Source: Muscardinus avellanarius | Lineage: Eukaryota; Chordata; Mammalia; Rodentia; Gliridae | Direction: 5' to 3' | Assembly: GCA_963383645.1 (NCBI GenBank) | Contig: OY726578.1 | Coordinates: 23,666,388 to 23,730,387, forward strand | DNA: 64,000 bases | Shown here: positions 1 to 11,822 of the stretch, in pieces | Position numbering within the stretch: position 1 is the stretch's first letter | Layout: each line of letters begins with the position of its first letter | Position numbers and translations under genes: made by a program | Notes under the pieces: model-generated | What the model saw: the letters and a program-made list of their open reading frames with translations, nothing else | What the model was told of the DNA's origin: nothing | Database searches by the model: none

Positions 1-43
1 CTCCCAAGCGCAGGGATTACAAGATCGCGCCACCACGCCCGAC
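1..43 (-). repeat. B1-dID-like SINE, fragment cut by window edge
   Basis: This is the last part of an antisense copy of the abundant composite SINE. It ends in the usual ggattacaag...gccaccacgcccg block, which is the inverted 5' end of the element. Confidence 0.75.
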
Positions 44-1059
44 TTAGGAGGTGCAGCTCTTGAAGTAGCTTGCCACTGGGCTAGTACCAGAAAACACCGC
101 CAGCACCATGGCGGCGGGGAGTGAGAACTGGGCCATACAGCTTACGCCCTGGCTGAGAAATTAGGGAGCATTTGAAGGCAGTGACAGCAGAGAACCCGGC
201 CTGGCATGGCTGGGGTGTGCCGTGGGGACCTGGGGGACCGCTGGGCGCAGTGGCAGAGGAGGGCCTGCCCGTGCCCGTGCGCCCTCGCCCCACCTTCCCC
301 TCTCTTTGAGCAGACAGGTGGGCCATGTTGGCCGGGAGGGCTGCTGGGGTTGGTCACACGCAGCCCAGCCCGGTGGGCCCGGCCTGGCCGCCTGGCCCGG
401 GGAGCCCAGAGCTACAGTTGGGGAGCAGCGCCTGCCGGGAGAGTGTACGTCCCCTCCGCAGGTGGACCCCCAGCAGCCCGGGCCTCACACAATGGCTTCC
501 CTGAGTTCGCTCGCTTCCACAGGAGCCTGCTACATCACAGAGTTTTGAGTTATTTGCTTCTAAATTAAGGTATAACTCTCTTTTAGAGACGTCCCTGGAG
601 AATCCATCAGAAAGTGCTAAGAAGCAAGACTGTTAAAAGCCACCGTGTTGGGAGGGGCCTCACAGTGTCAAGACTGGCGTTCCTTCTAGCATTCTCCAGC
701 CAGCAACACGGCCTGGCCCCCGGGCTGGGGCTGGGGCCAGAGCAGATCTTTCCAGAGACCCCTGCACCATTGAGTGGCCCTCTCCTCCACCCCAGGACAG
801 GGGCCCATGAGCCGGGGAGGCCAGGGTCCTTTGGCATTGGGCACAGCAGCGTGATCTGTGTGCATGTCGCCCAATGTTCAGGGAGGACACGCGGGCTCTG
901 CCCTGGGCGCCACGGCCAAGAGCCTTCTCGGGCCCAGGATCCCCTGCCCACTGTGCAGCCAGTGCTGCTGAGAAACCCAGGTGGGCAGACTGGGCCTGGG
1001 TGGCCACGTATAGGGCTCACCAGGCCCTGGGGAGGGTTCCAGAAACCGAAAACACAGCA
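44..1059. other. Gene-free stretch, mostly unique sequence
   Basis: I see no exon with splice signals or recognisable protein similarity here. The sequence is GC-rich apart from a short AT-richer piece around 533-650, which contains no repeat I recognise. By human synteny it should be intronic for RSPH14, and probably for GNAZ. Confidence 0.5.
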
Positions 1060-2847
1060 CTCTGGGTAGGCACCTCCTCCAGGAGGCCTGGCTCCATCTC
1101 CCCGTGCTCACAGGAGGATCCTGGGTAGGCACCTCCTCCAGGAGGCCTGGCTCCATCTCCCCATGGGCACAGGAGAATCCTGGGTAGGCACCTCCTCCAG
1201 GAGGCCTGGCTCCATCTCCCTTTGCTCACAGGAGGATCCTGGGTAGGCACCTCCTCCAGGAGGCCTGGCTCCATCTCCCCGTGAGCACAGGAGAATCCTG
1301 GGTAGGCACCTCCATGAGGCCTGGCTCCATCTCCCCGTGGTCACAGGAGGATCCTGGGTAGGCACCTCCTCCAGGAGGCCTGGCTCCATCTCCCTTTGCT
1401 CACAGGAGGATCCTGGGTAGGCACCTCCTCCGTGAGGCCTGGCTCCATCTCCCCATGGGCACAGGAGGATCCTGGGTAGGCACCTCCTCCGTGAGGCCTG
1501 GCTCCATCTCCCCGTGGTCACAGGAGAATCCTGGGTAGGCACCTCCTCCGTGAGGCCTGGCTCCATCTCCCTTTGCTCACAGGAGGATCCTGGGTAGGCA
1601 CCTCCATGAGGCCTGGCTCCATCTCCCCGTGGTCACAGGAGGATCCTGGGTAGGCACCTCCTCCAGGAGGCCTGGCTCCATCTCCCCGTGGTCACAGGAG
1701 AATCCTGGGTAGGCACCTCCTCCAGGAGGCCTGGCTCCATCTCCCCATGGTCACAGGAGGATCCTGGGTAGGCACCTCCTCCAGGAGGCCTGGCTCCATC
1801 TCCCCATGGTCACAGGAGGATCCTGGGTAGGCACCTCCTCCAGGAGGCCTGGCTCCATCTCCCCGTGGTCACAGGAGGATCCTGGGTAGGCACCTCCTCC
1901 AGGAGGCCTGGCTCCATCACCCCATGGTCACAGGAGGATCCTGGGTAGGCACCTCCATGAGGCCTGGCTCCATCTCCCCGTGGTCACAGGAGGATCCTGG
2001 GTAGGCACCACCTCCGTGAGGCCTGGCTCCATCTCCCCGTGGTCACAGGAGGATCCTGGGTAGGCACCTCCTCCGTGAGGCCTGGCTCCATCTCCCCATG
2101 GTCACAGGAGGATCCTGGGTAGGCACCTCCAGGAGGCCTGGCTCCATCTCCCCGTGGGCACAGGAGGATCCTGGGTAGGCACCTCCTCCATGAGGCCTGG
2201 CTCCATCTCCCCGTGGTCACAGGAGAATCCTGGGTAGGCACCTCCTCCAGGAGGCCTGGCTCCATCTCCCCGTGGTCACAGGAGGATCCTGGGTAGGCAC
2301 CTCCATGAGGCCTGGCTCCATCTCCCCGTGGGCACAGGAGGATCCTGGGTAGGCACCTCCTCCGTGAGGCCTGGCTCCATCTCCCCGTGGTCACAGGAGG
2401 ATCCTGGTTAGGCACCTCCTCCGTGAGGCCTGGCTCCATCTCCCTTTGCTCACAGGAGAATCCTGGGTAGGCACCTCCTCCATGAGGCCTGGCTCCATCT
2501 CCCCGTGGTCACAGGAGGATCCTGGGTAGGCACCTCCATGAGGCCTGGCTCCATCTCCCCGTGGTCACAGGAGGATCCTGGGTAGGCACCACCTCCGTGA
2601 GGCCTGGCTCCATCTCCTTTTGCTCACAGGAGGATCCTGGGTAGGCACCTCCTCCAGGAGGCCTGGCTCCATCTCCCCATGGTCACAGGAGGATCCTGGG
2701 TAGGCACCTCCATGAGGCCTGGCTCCATCTCCCCGTGGTCACAGGAGGATCCTGGGTAGGCACCTCCTCCGTGAGGCCTGGCTCCATCTCCCCATGGTCA
2801 CAGGAGGATCCTGGGTAGGCACCTCCGTGAAGCCTGGCTCCATCCTC
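1060..2847. repeat. 59-bp minisatellite (VNTR), about 31 units
   Basis: A head-to-tail array has a base unit of 59 bp, with 56-bp variants lacking three bases in the cacctcctcc part. Each unit carries cctgggtaggcacctcc, ggcctggctccatctcc and a cacagg(a/g) block, and most units contain the palindrome AGGATCCT. Two short blocks vary independently: ccaggagg, ccgtgagg or ccatgagg, and ccgtggtc, ccatgggc or tttgctc. This mosaic is typical of an actively rearranging minisatellite. Because 59 is not a multiple of 3, the long open frames across it are by-products. Confidence 0.97.
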
Positions 2848-2918
2848 TACCAGGCTGTGCCTGCTGACCCCATGTGGCGGCCCACCAGCTCTCAGGCCGT
2901 GGTGGGCTGCAGCAAACC

Positions 2919-3102
2919 CTGGGATGGAACCCAGGCGCGTCTACCATGGACCTACATCTCCCCCAAACCCCTTTTATTCTATTTTGAGACAGTGTCTCGC
3001 TAAGTTGCTGGAAAACCAAGGCTGGCCTCAGGTTTTCAGTCCTCCTGCCTCGGCCTCTCTAGCAGCTGAGGTCCCAGGTGTGGGCCACCGCACCGTCTTC
3101 CT
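2919..3102 (-). repeat. B1-dID-like SINE, old diverged copy
   Basis: An antisense copy starts with gatggaacccagg (inverted ID B-box region), continues through ttttgagacagtgtctc and ends near the gggccaccgcacc block. It is more diverged than most copies in the window. Confidence 0.75.
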
Positions 3103-3567
3103 GATCTTCCTTTCCGTCCCATTCCACACCTGTAAGGGTGGCAGCTCCGCTGCCTCGGCTGTGAGCTCCGGCCTGTCCCATCAACCTCTTTGGGCTCCGG
3201 CTTCCTTTTCTCTAAAGCGAGGGCTGAAGCACTGGGGGTGAGAGGTTGAGGGCCCCTCCCTGCAGGAGCTGAGGGTCGCTGCCAGCCGGGCCCACAGTGA
3301 GACGGCCCGGCGCTGGTGCAGGCTGGCCCTGCAGGCGGCAGGTGTTCATCTCTACACGGCACCATGGCAGGCCTACGGCCGGGCCTCCCAGCTGCTCCTG
3401 CTCCCCAGCCCCGCGGCCCAGGCCCCACAAGGTCATTGCCCCCCCTGTCCCCCCCCCAGCTGCTCCTTCCCCCTGCACCCACCAGTCTGCCCGCTCCCTG
3501 TTCTAATTATTAGTTGTGTCCCTCCTGGGCCCAATGTAAGTTCTTTTATTCTTTCTTAACTCGTTTT
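3103..3567. other. Gene-free stretch, unique sequence
   Basis: GC-rich DNA without recognisable genes or repeats. A short TAATTATTAG segment lies near 3504-3514. Confidence 0.4.
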
Positions 3568-3757
3568 GTACTGAGGATTGAACCCAGGGGCACTCTGCCG
3601 CTGAGCTACACCCCCAGCCCTGTGTTAGTTTTTATTTTGAAACAGGGTCTTGCTAGGTTGCCGAGGCTCTCACAGAGTTTTCTAAGGCTGGCCTCGAGCC
3701 TGCGATCCTCCCGTCTCTGCCTCCCAAGTCTGGGATGTCGGCGTGCACCCGGCACCT
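3568..3757 (-). repeat. B1-dID-like SINE
   Basis: Full antisense copy: gaggattgaacccaggggc, ctgagctacacccccagccc, ttttgaaacagggtcttgc, then the inverted B1 half ending near 3757. Confidence 0.9.
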
Positions 3758-6700
3758 GACCCCCCTCGCCCTTTCCCCGGGGACTCTGGGCCGAGTCGGG
3801 GCGGCTAGCTCTCACTCCTCAGTCCAGTCTGCTGGAGAGGCCACTAGGGCTGCGTGTGGCTCAGGGGAAACGGCCATTGATGGTTGATTAGTGATGTCTG
3901 CTGCGGGTCCAGGAGGCAGGATTGAGCCGTGCTCGCCAGCCCATCTGGCACTCCTGCCCCCCTTCTGCCTAGCAGCCTCAGCTCACCCCATCTACCCTGA
4001 GCCCCCTGGCGAGTCCCCTCCTCCGTCCTCAGTGCCTCCCCGGCTGGTGTGGAGACTCGAGCAGCTCAGGTCACGGTTGACAGCCTGCCCCTCCGAGCCG
4101 CTCTCTGTCTTCTCCGGGTCCTGCCCCGGGTCCTGCCCCACGCCTGGCCGCGGCAGCCTCTCTCTGAACACTGAATGAGCCTAGGAAGCCAGTAGACGGA
4201 GAGACGCGCCTCGGGGTGCGACCCCACGCCGGCCTCTGCGCACGGAGCCCCGGAGCCGGCCGGCCACGGGGTCTGGTGGCCGTGGAGGCGCGCGCAGGCT
4301 GGCCGGGAGAGCCCCGCCGGGTGGCGTGCACGGGTGGCCTGTTGGCAGCCGGGCTCCTCCCCACTCCGTTACCTCTGATGTGCTGTGCAAACATATTTCT
4401 CGATAAAATGCCGGGAAGAAAAATAATTAGAGTGTTGCCTCCATTAGCCAATTTCTGATTAATCAAACTCTTTGTCCTCGGCCAGAATCTATTCATTTCC
4501 CTTAAACACTGGGCCGGTGCCAGGCATTGATTTCCTCTACGATAGCACCGCGCACGCACGCACATTCCCAGCCCTGCCCTGCCCTGCGGCGGCACACAGG
4601 CGCAGGAGGCCGCTGGCTCCCCAGCTCCGCCGCCGGCCGGAGCCTCTGCCCGCAGCCGCCTCCCTGCCCAGCTCCCCGACTGCTCGGCCTGGGCTCTGGG
4701 TATGTGTTGGGCAGAAGGGTGGACTGCACCCTCGGCTTCGGGAGGGCTGGGGGAAGGTCCCTGTCACTAACACAGGAAGGCGGCCCGGGCCAGGGCTTGG
4801 AGGGGCTGCATGGTGCGTGGGGTAGGGGGGCGTGGAGACATATTTACCATGGCAGCAGAAGCCAGCTTCAGAGCGTTTACAAGATGGAGGGGCATGGTGG
4901 CCCCTGAACCTGGGAGCTCAGCCACGGGCAGCATTGGGCAGCAGGCTACCGTCCAGGGGGGCCAGGGCTCAGAATACTGCCCAGGTGCCCCGCTGTCCTT
5001 TCCTCTCCCTCACAGCACCAACTCACCCCCCACTCAGTCACCGCCAGGGGCTAGGCCGGTGGGCTGCACGGTGGCGGGTCCCTGCAGGCAGGTCAGGGGG
5101 CAGGTCAGCCTACATGGTCAGGAACGTGCTGGGCCGAGGGGACACCCAGAGTGAGGGACAGCGACCACCCGAGTGAGATAGTGCACGGGCCAAGATGCCA
5201 CGGACCGGGCGGTGTGCCGCGGGTGCCAGTTGGGTGGACAGGGAGGCCTCCCAAGGAGGGGACCCTAGCCGCCAACGGGTGGGAGGGCGGAGCCAGCTGC
5301 TTGGCTTTGGCCAGCATTGTCCATATGGAAGACACAGCTGGTGCAAGGGCCATGAGCTGCAGGGAGCCATGTGTGCAGAGGTCAGCCAGGGCCGGCACAG
5401 CGGGAGGCAAGGAGGCCGAGCCCTGAGGTCAGGGAGGCCGAGCCTTGAGGTCAGCCAGGGCCAGTGTGGCGGGAGTCAGGAAGGCTGAGTCCTGGAATGA
5501 CCGGCCCTGGCTCTCAGCTGAGATGGCGAGGGACAGACGGCTTCGAGCACAAGAGAAACGCGCTGTGCCTGCATGCCGGGGCTGGGACGAGTGAGGTGGC
5601 TGGCACGGTCCAGGTGAGGGCCGGCAGGACGGGCTCAGTGGTGGGCTGTGGACAGAGTCGGAGGGTCAGCAAAGGGCCCCTGTGGCTCAGGACCCTGTTG
5701 GAAGGGAGGGAGACGTGCTGGCATGCTGTGGCCACCCTAGCTCCCGGGCCCCTGTCCCGTGGGTGCGCTGTTGCCAGCGCAGGCCGGCAGCTCAGGGCTG
5801 TGCCCTTGCTGGACGTCGGGAGTCCTCCCAAGCCTCGAGGTGGGAGCTGTCGGGTCCCTCGGGCCACAGCTCCTGTGCACTGGAACCTTTCTGCGCCCGC
5901 ACTGTGCCTGGTCCTTTCCTGCGCCCCTCACTCCCCCAGGGGCCTCTGCTGGGTGCTCTGCCTCCGTTGGTCGCAGGTGCCAGAGTGCTCAGCCTCAGCC
6001 CTCCAGGACATGATCAAGATGGCTCCAGCGCTGGCCACTCATCTGGAGTCCCCGCCAGCGAGGGTCCAGCCCGGGGCAGGGACTGTGGAGCTTACCCTCC
6101 AGGCAGGACAGGGAGCTCCAGCATCCCCCTGGGCGCGGCCCTCCCTCCCCTCTGGGGGCAGGCGGAACCTTTGCACCTCTGCGTATGTATTTGTTCCTGC
6201 CTCGGCTTCCCCTGACTCAGGGCTCCTCGGGCAGCGCCATCACCTCTCACCCGCTCAGCCCGGGTGGCCGTGGTCCAGAAGACTGGCCGTAGGCAAGAGT
6301 ACCCAGAGCCAGGACAGCCCGGGCCGCGGGGACGGGCCTCCCTGGCCTCCCTGGTCATCCCACGCTGCAGACAGACACCTGCAGGGCAGGGACTGGAGAC
6401 ACCACCCAGGCCTTCCTGCCACCCTGGGGACTCTGCTCAGGGTGAGCAGGAGCCGGAGGAGACCAAGCTGGGGGCCTGCGTGTAAGGGGAGAACCACCAT
6501 CAGGCAGATGGTGGCGCGGCGTGGAGGAGCCGGCCAGCGCCTGGCCCTGCTGACCACGGGGCGCCCGCAGGGTCACGTGTCCCGAGCCTGAGCAGCAGCC
6601 CCGTGCGGCAGCACATGCTACCGTTCTCAAACGTTTGCAGGAGCCATTTGCCAGCCTTCCAGAAAGCCATTCCCCTGCCGCGGGCCCTGCAGCCCCTGGG

Positions 6701-7219
6701 CACGCTCCACAGGAGGCTGGGTGCGGCCACCCGCCCCTGCGCCTGCCCACCCAGGTCAGCTCGCTTGTCCCAGACACACCAGTGCCGGCGACTGATAATG
6801 TAACGTAGAGGTTGCCCTTGAACCTTCGTACACCGAGGAGATGCATGGACAGGGGCTTCTGTGGAAGCCAGGGTATGCGCTTCGCAGAGCTGCTGCAGGG
6901 CGCACCCCCCCTCCCCCGCCGCAGGGCTCAGCTGGGCGCGGTCAGGCTGCAGCTGTTCCCGACACTCGGCCCCCTCTCTGGTTTTAGAAAGAGTAAACTG
7001 CACATCACACGCATCGCGCACACGTGCCGGGCTCAGCAAGGTCGGCGCTGGCGGCACCTCACCATGGCCCGCAAATGTGTGTGCATTTGTTTTAAGTGAA
7101 AACAAAATCTTTAAAGTATTGATACATGTTGTTAGGGCTCCTGCCATACCTCACTTTTTAGAATGTTGGCCCCAACTTTGATGGCAACTTCTGGTCCACT
7201 GATGGAGGAAAGTATCTGT
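3758..7219. other. Gene-free stretch with a CpG-rich patch and a candidate conserved element
   Basis: No coding exon is supported. A CpG-rich patch at about 4195-4345 is followed directly by the AT-rich candidate element listed separately. A small imperfect repeat (gaggccgagcc...tgaggtcag) lies at 5410-5460. The remainder is GC-rich unique sequence. Long open frames here reflect GC content and have no recognisable similarity. Confidence 0.5.
4378..4545. promoter_or_regulatory. Candidate conserved noncoding element (enhancer-like)
   Basis: An abrupt AT-rich island sits inside GC-rich flanks and carries dense transcription-factor-like words: AATAATTAGAG, a CCAAT core in ATTAGCCAATTTC, and the perfect palindrome TGATTAATCA at 4456-4465. 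The last reads TGATTAAT, a PBX-HOX-type site, on both strands. It is not a SINE and has no open frame. Its composition resembles deeply conserved noncoding elements, but conservation itself is inferred. Confidence 0.4.
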
Positions 7220-7420
7220 AAACGGCGCGGTGGCACACACTTGTAATCCCAGTACTTGGGAGGCTGAGACAGGAGGATCGCGGGTTCAAGGCTAGCCTCA
7301 GCAACATATCGAGGCCCTCCTCAACTTAGTGTGAGGCCCTGTTTCAAAGTAAAAATAGGGCCGGGAGTGTCACTCAAAGGTAGAATGCCCTAGGGTTCAG
7401 TCTCCAGTACTATGGAAAAA
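7220..7420 (+). repeat. B1-dID-like SINE
   Basis: Sense copy: ggtggcacacacttgtaatc, gaggctgagacaggagg, then the ID half ending ttcagtctccagtacta, followed by an A/G-rich tail. Confidence 0.9.
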
Positions 7421-7472
7421 AGGGGGGGGGGAGAGTATAAAAAATGTATCTGTAATGAATCTGCAAGTTAGT

Positions 7473-7694
7473 TTTGGGATTTTTTTTTTTTTTTGAGGTA
7501 CTGGGGATGGAACCCAGAGCTTTCTACCTCCGGGCTATCCTCCCAGACCTATTTTATACTTTATTTGGAAACAGGGTCTCACTAAGTTGCCAAGAGCCTC
7601 ACTAAGTAGCTGAGGCTGGCCTCGAACCTGTGCGATCCTCCTGTCTCCGCCTCCCAAGCGCGGGGATTCCAAGCGTGCGCCACCACACCCGGCG
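7473..7694 (-). repeat. B1-dID-like SINE with 10-bp target-site duplication
   Basis: An antisense copy opens with an inverted poly(A) tail (T run, 7480-7494) and ends with the accacacccggc block. It is flanked by gcaagttagt at 7463-7472 and again at 7695-7704, a perfect 10-bp target-site duplication showing retrotransposition. Confidence 0.93.
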
Positions 7695-7704
7695 GCAAGT
7701 TAGT

Positions 7705-9300
7705 GTTCTGTTGTTGTTCAATTTGTGCATTTGCTGTTGCTTGGTCCAGGGGGGCTCTGTTTGTTTACTTCCAAATGGTAGCTCATTCTACTTGAAAAGG
7801 CTGTAAGCCGTGGTCTGCACAGAGCCAAGGCCGCGGGCCAAGCGGGGAGGGCGCCGATGGCGACGCAGTAGACTACGTTCCAAAACAGGCCACCCGGGAC
7901 GGCCCCTCCCTGGACTAGGGAGGCAGAGGGTCCTTAGAGCCCGGAGCGAGGGGGCTTTTCTCAGGGAAAGTCCAAGGGCAACTTGCCAGGAAGGGAAATG
8001 GGGTGTTTTCTAGCCCAGGAGGACGTGGACCAAGGGCCCCACAGACTGGGAGGTGTCATCTTCCCCCGGAGCCGCAGCTGGCAGGCCCTGGCCCAGGGTG
8101 CGCTGCGCGGAGTCCCGCTGCCCCCTCGCTCCCGGGCTCCCGTCTTATTTCAGCAGGGCGTGAAGTGGTCAAGGTGGCGTTTCAGCGGGGCCGGAGCTGG
8201 CAGGATGGGAGCGAGCAGGCAGCTCCTGCAGAGGGCTCCGGGGCCTGTGGGCGCGGAGAGGGTGGGCAGAGATTCCAGAGGACTCTTGTGCCACAGAGAA
8301 GGAACTGGGAACTGCTGAGCCTGGTCCTGAGGGACTGGCCTGCAGCTCTGGGAGGACGGGGCGGTGCCCACTTGAGCAGGAGCAAGCGCGCCCGGCAGTA
8401 CAGCACGGCGGCTGTGTCCCAGAGTCCCGGCATCCCTGGGCCGGCAGAGGCCTCAGGCCTGCGGCCCAGAGAGGTGGCGTCAGATGCCCGCGACAAGCAC
8501 TCTGTGCTGGTGGTCTCTCTGCCCGCCCATCCGTGCTGCAGGTGCCTCACCACGCACCTGCTCGGAGGGAAGAGGGCTGCAGGGGGCGGGCAGAGCAGAG
8601 CCCCCGGGAGCCAGCAGCCGGGAGGCCAGTCCCTGGGCCCTGCCTGCCCATCTCCACACCTGGCCCAAGTTCACATGGGGCTGGGGGCTCCCGGGCTGCT
8701 CCCATGGGAGGCGGGGCCAGGAAGGAAGGGCTGAGCCTCTCCGGCCAGCGCTCCCCAAAGGGCAGCCGCCAGGGCCTTCACTGGCCGGATGAGTCACTGT
8801 CGTCAGCCTTCTATCTCCTCAGGAAGATGTGGCCCTTTAGTCCCCAAATACGAGTCCTCTCAACAGCCCGAGTCCTCGGGCCTTCCCGCAGACAGCCCCT
8901 GGGCTATCCACACCCCGGCACCTGCCCTTGCTGGCACTGCCCAAGGCCGGGGCACGCATCCGGCCGGCTGCCCTGCCCTTCACCCCAGGCCCACGGGGAG
9001 CCAGGCAGCCAGCTGTTCAGTGAGGGCCTTTCAGACAGCCAAGCTGAGAGACCTGTGAGGCCCCCTCCCAGACCGGGCACTCTCCGCACGACCATCACAG
9101 AGGGGCTGTAACTGCAGGCGCCCCTCCCGACTGGAACAGCTGTGCCCAGCAACCAGCACCCAGCCCGGCCCTGCCCGGGGCACTCGCCAGCCACAGCAGC
9201 CACCTGGAACCTCTGCGGTGGGCGTGCTTCCCGGGGCTTCTCCCTGGCCAGAGGAACACGCAGGGCTCCATCTGCCCAAGCCGGTGCTGTGTCTGACTTG
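7705..9300. other. Gene-free stretch, unique GC-rich sequence
   Basis: No exon, RNA gene or interspersed repeat is recognisable. Long open frames on both strands have low-complexity, GC-driven composition. Confidence 0.45.
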
Positions 9301-9489
9301 GGGTGTGTGTGTGTGCTGGGAATTGAACCCAAGGGCATCCTACCTCACACCTTTACTCCTGGTCCCTTTTGCTATTTTTGTTTTTTGAAAGCGGTTCTCA
9401 CTAAGTTGCTGAGGCTGCCCTCTAACCTGCAATCCTCCTGTCTCAGCCTCCTAAGCAGTGGGTTACCGGTGTGTGCCACCATGCCCGGC
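9301..9489 (-). repeat. B1-dID-like SINE
   Basis: Antisense copy preceded by a short GT run. It contains gggaattgaacccaagggc and ends at gtgccaccatgcccggc. Confidence 0.88.
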
Positions 9490-9603
9490 TAGCACTGGCC
9501 TGGCTATCTTAGCTGCTCGCAGCTTTTCCAACCAGAATACACCTCCTTGGTGCAGACTCAGCTTGTCCTGAGCAGGCCACGCACTCTGGGGCTCCGAGGC
9601 ATT

Positions 9604-9771
9604 CAACACCTGAGCTTCAAGCCCCAGCCCTTTGCATATTTTGAAACAGAGTCACGCGCCCTAAACTGCCGAATGACGTGCTAAGTTACCTAGGCCGGCC
9701 TTGAACCTGCCATCCTCCTGTCTCAGCCTCCTAGGTCCTGGGATTACAGGCGTGCACCGCCATACCTGGCC
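9604..9771 (-). repeat. B1-dID-like SINE, truncated
   Basis: Antisense copy with a degraded ID half (cttcaagccccagccc) and a clear inverted B1 half ending at accgccatacctggcc. Confidence 0.8.
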
Positions 9772-10723
9772 AATCAACACCAGGCACGGTATTGGTCACA
9801 GCAGGCTGAGCGGTCACTGGCCTGCAGAGGTCTGAGGGTGGGCGGCAGACCTCAGGCCTGGGCACACGCGCTGGGTCCCTGGGGAGTGGCTGGAGGCCGA
9901 GCAGGCGCCCTGCTCCACAGGCAAGTGGCTGGGTGGGGAAGACTCGCTTTTCTGAGATTAGAAGAAGCCTTTGGCCCAAGGACAAGGGGCAGTGTCACCA
10001 TCGCAGGACACACAGGTGATACCAGCACAAACACCCGTTGGTGCCCACAGGAGGCTGGGGACAGCTCCCGCGCTCTGAGGCCCAGGAGCAGCCAGCCCCT
10101 CCTGTGAGGACAGAGACCCGGGGTCCCCTGCCCAGCCTCTCCCGGCGACAAGGTCCCGGGAGGTGCCGGCATGGCGCTCATGGCCTCCAGCAGGCACCAA
10201 TTCCTGTTGCTTCACAAACAGCCAGTGGCCGGCCGCAGAGGCGCCTCTGCGCGGCGTGTGTGTTCTGGATTACGGCTGGCTGTGGCGAGATCTTTGTAGG
10301 GCGCAGCTATTTGAGGGGAAAAGGTGTCTGTGTAAAGAAAACCGTCCATTCAAGGAAAAGCGAACAGCAGCAGGTGGTGCCACCTGTGCCAGTGAGGCCG
10401 GCGGGTTCTGGGGCGGAGGGGCGAGGGGAAGGCGGCCTCCCGTGGCTCCTCTGGAAGCCTGGTGTCCGCATCTGCGAAGGCGCGGGGGCTCCCAGGCCCC
10501 TTCTTACTGGAGGTGCGGCAGGAGCGCCGGGTGAGGATGGGGGCCTTCGTCCCCCAGGCCTCGGGCTGGGCACTGCGTGTCCTCCCTCCACAGTGGCTCC
10601 AGGAAAGCACAGCGGGGCCCTGCCGGGACCCTCACCCAACCTGGCCTGTCCCTGACTGGCTGCCAGGCCCTGAACTGGGTGACTAGATCATTGCAGGGAT
10701 ACAGTGGGACCAGACAGCCATAA
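9772..10723. other. Gene-free stretch, unique GC-rich sequence
   Basis: Nothing recognisable apart from GC-rich unique DNA; no splice-flanked coding similarity was found. Confidence 0.4.
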
Positions 10724-10900
10724 GGCTGGCCTGTGGCGAGTGCTTGTAACCCCAGTACTTGGTGGGGGGCTAAGACACCTGGATCGCAGGTTTGAGGCCA
10801 GCCTGGGCAAATAGTGAGACCCTCAATAACTCAATGAGACCTTGTTAAAAACAGAAAGGGCTGGGGTGTGGCTCAGAGGTAGAGAGCTCCTGGTTCTCGC
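10724..10900 (+). repeat. B1-dID-like SINE
   Basis: Sense copy: tgcttgtaaccccagtactt, gaggccagcctgggcaa, then ggctggggtgtggctcagag. The ID half is cut short. Confidence 0.8.
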
Positions 10901-11648
10901 CCTCCCCTCTCGGGATCCCCCGCCGTCCTCCGCAGGGCCAGCCGTCTCCTGGTCCCAGCTCTCCATGGGTCAGTGTGGCACAAGCTCCCCGGGAGGTGGG
11001 GTGGGGGGCTGGCAGGGTCTGCAGAGTGCAGAGCTAGGGGCCGGCTGCCGGAAGTGGGGCACGGGAATGAGGGAGCCCGGCCTGTAAGCTGATAAGTCTC
11101 CCTGCCCTGGTGCCACCCGGCTTAGCCCGGCTTGGCCAGCAGCACGGTGACCTTGGCTTTGGGCTCCTGACCCCCACCTTGGGGCCGACTTGGCCGGCTG
11201 TCACCAGGAGGCCCTGGGAGGGGCTTCCGGGCGCAGGTTGGGGAGAGGGGTGTGCCTACAGCCTGGCTCTAGCCCAGCGGCCATGTGCTTAGTGTTGTTG
11301 GGTGTGTGCCCAGCGAGGGCTGAGACCCCAGCAATGGCAGGCGGTGGGGACAGGCCAGGGGGGCACCGGCAACTGGTGTGGAGGCGGCAAAGCCCCCAGG
11401 CTGTAGCAGCGCCACCCTGGCACAGCCACGCCCCTGCCCAGCTCAGAGCTGTTGCCCGTGCCCATTCCAGGAGCAGACCAGAAGTGGGGCAGGCAGGGAG
11501 GGGAAGTCCAGGAGCGTGCTGCAGGGCCTGGCCTGGCCAGGGAGGGGTCCCTGAGCCATCTCAGGGTCCGGATCCCACCCTGGAGCCTTTGAGTAGGTGA
11601 GTCTGGGAGGACTGGACGAGCTCGAGCTGGTCAAGAGCCAAGGAGAGC
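10901..11648. other. Gene-free stretch, unique GC-rich sequence
   Basis: No gene, RNA or repeat is recognisable. Confidence 0.4.
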
Positions 11649-11822
11649 ACCGGCGTGGTGGTGCACGCCTAGAATTCCAAAACTTGGGAGGCTGAGAAAG
11701 GAGGATAGCAGGTTTGAGGCCAGCCTCAGCAACTTAGACCCAGTTCCAAAATTAAAAATGAAAAGGGATGGGGGCATAGAGCTCAGAGGTAAATGCCCCT
11801 GGGTTTAAGCCCAGTACCACAG
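11649..11822 (+). repeat. B1-dID-like SINE
   Basis: Sense copy with ggcgtggtggtgcacgcc, gaggctgagaaaggagg and an ID half ending cccagtaccacag. Confidence 0.88.

Noticed and set aside
1108..2439. Long minus-strand open frames with repeated MEPGLLEEVPTQDPPV-type peptides
   Set aside because: They are the 59-bp minisatellite read through. The unit is not a multiple of three, so frames rotate through the array, and there are no splice signals or known protein.
1060..2847. Repeat array resembling a CRISPR locus
   Set aside because: The units are contiguous 56-59 bp repeats with no unique spacers, in mammalian DNA. It is a minisatellite.
5464..6591. 375-codon open frame
   Set aside because: It has the same GC-driven composition with no similarity to any family I know. 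Comparable shadow frames overlap it.
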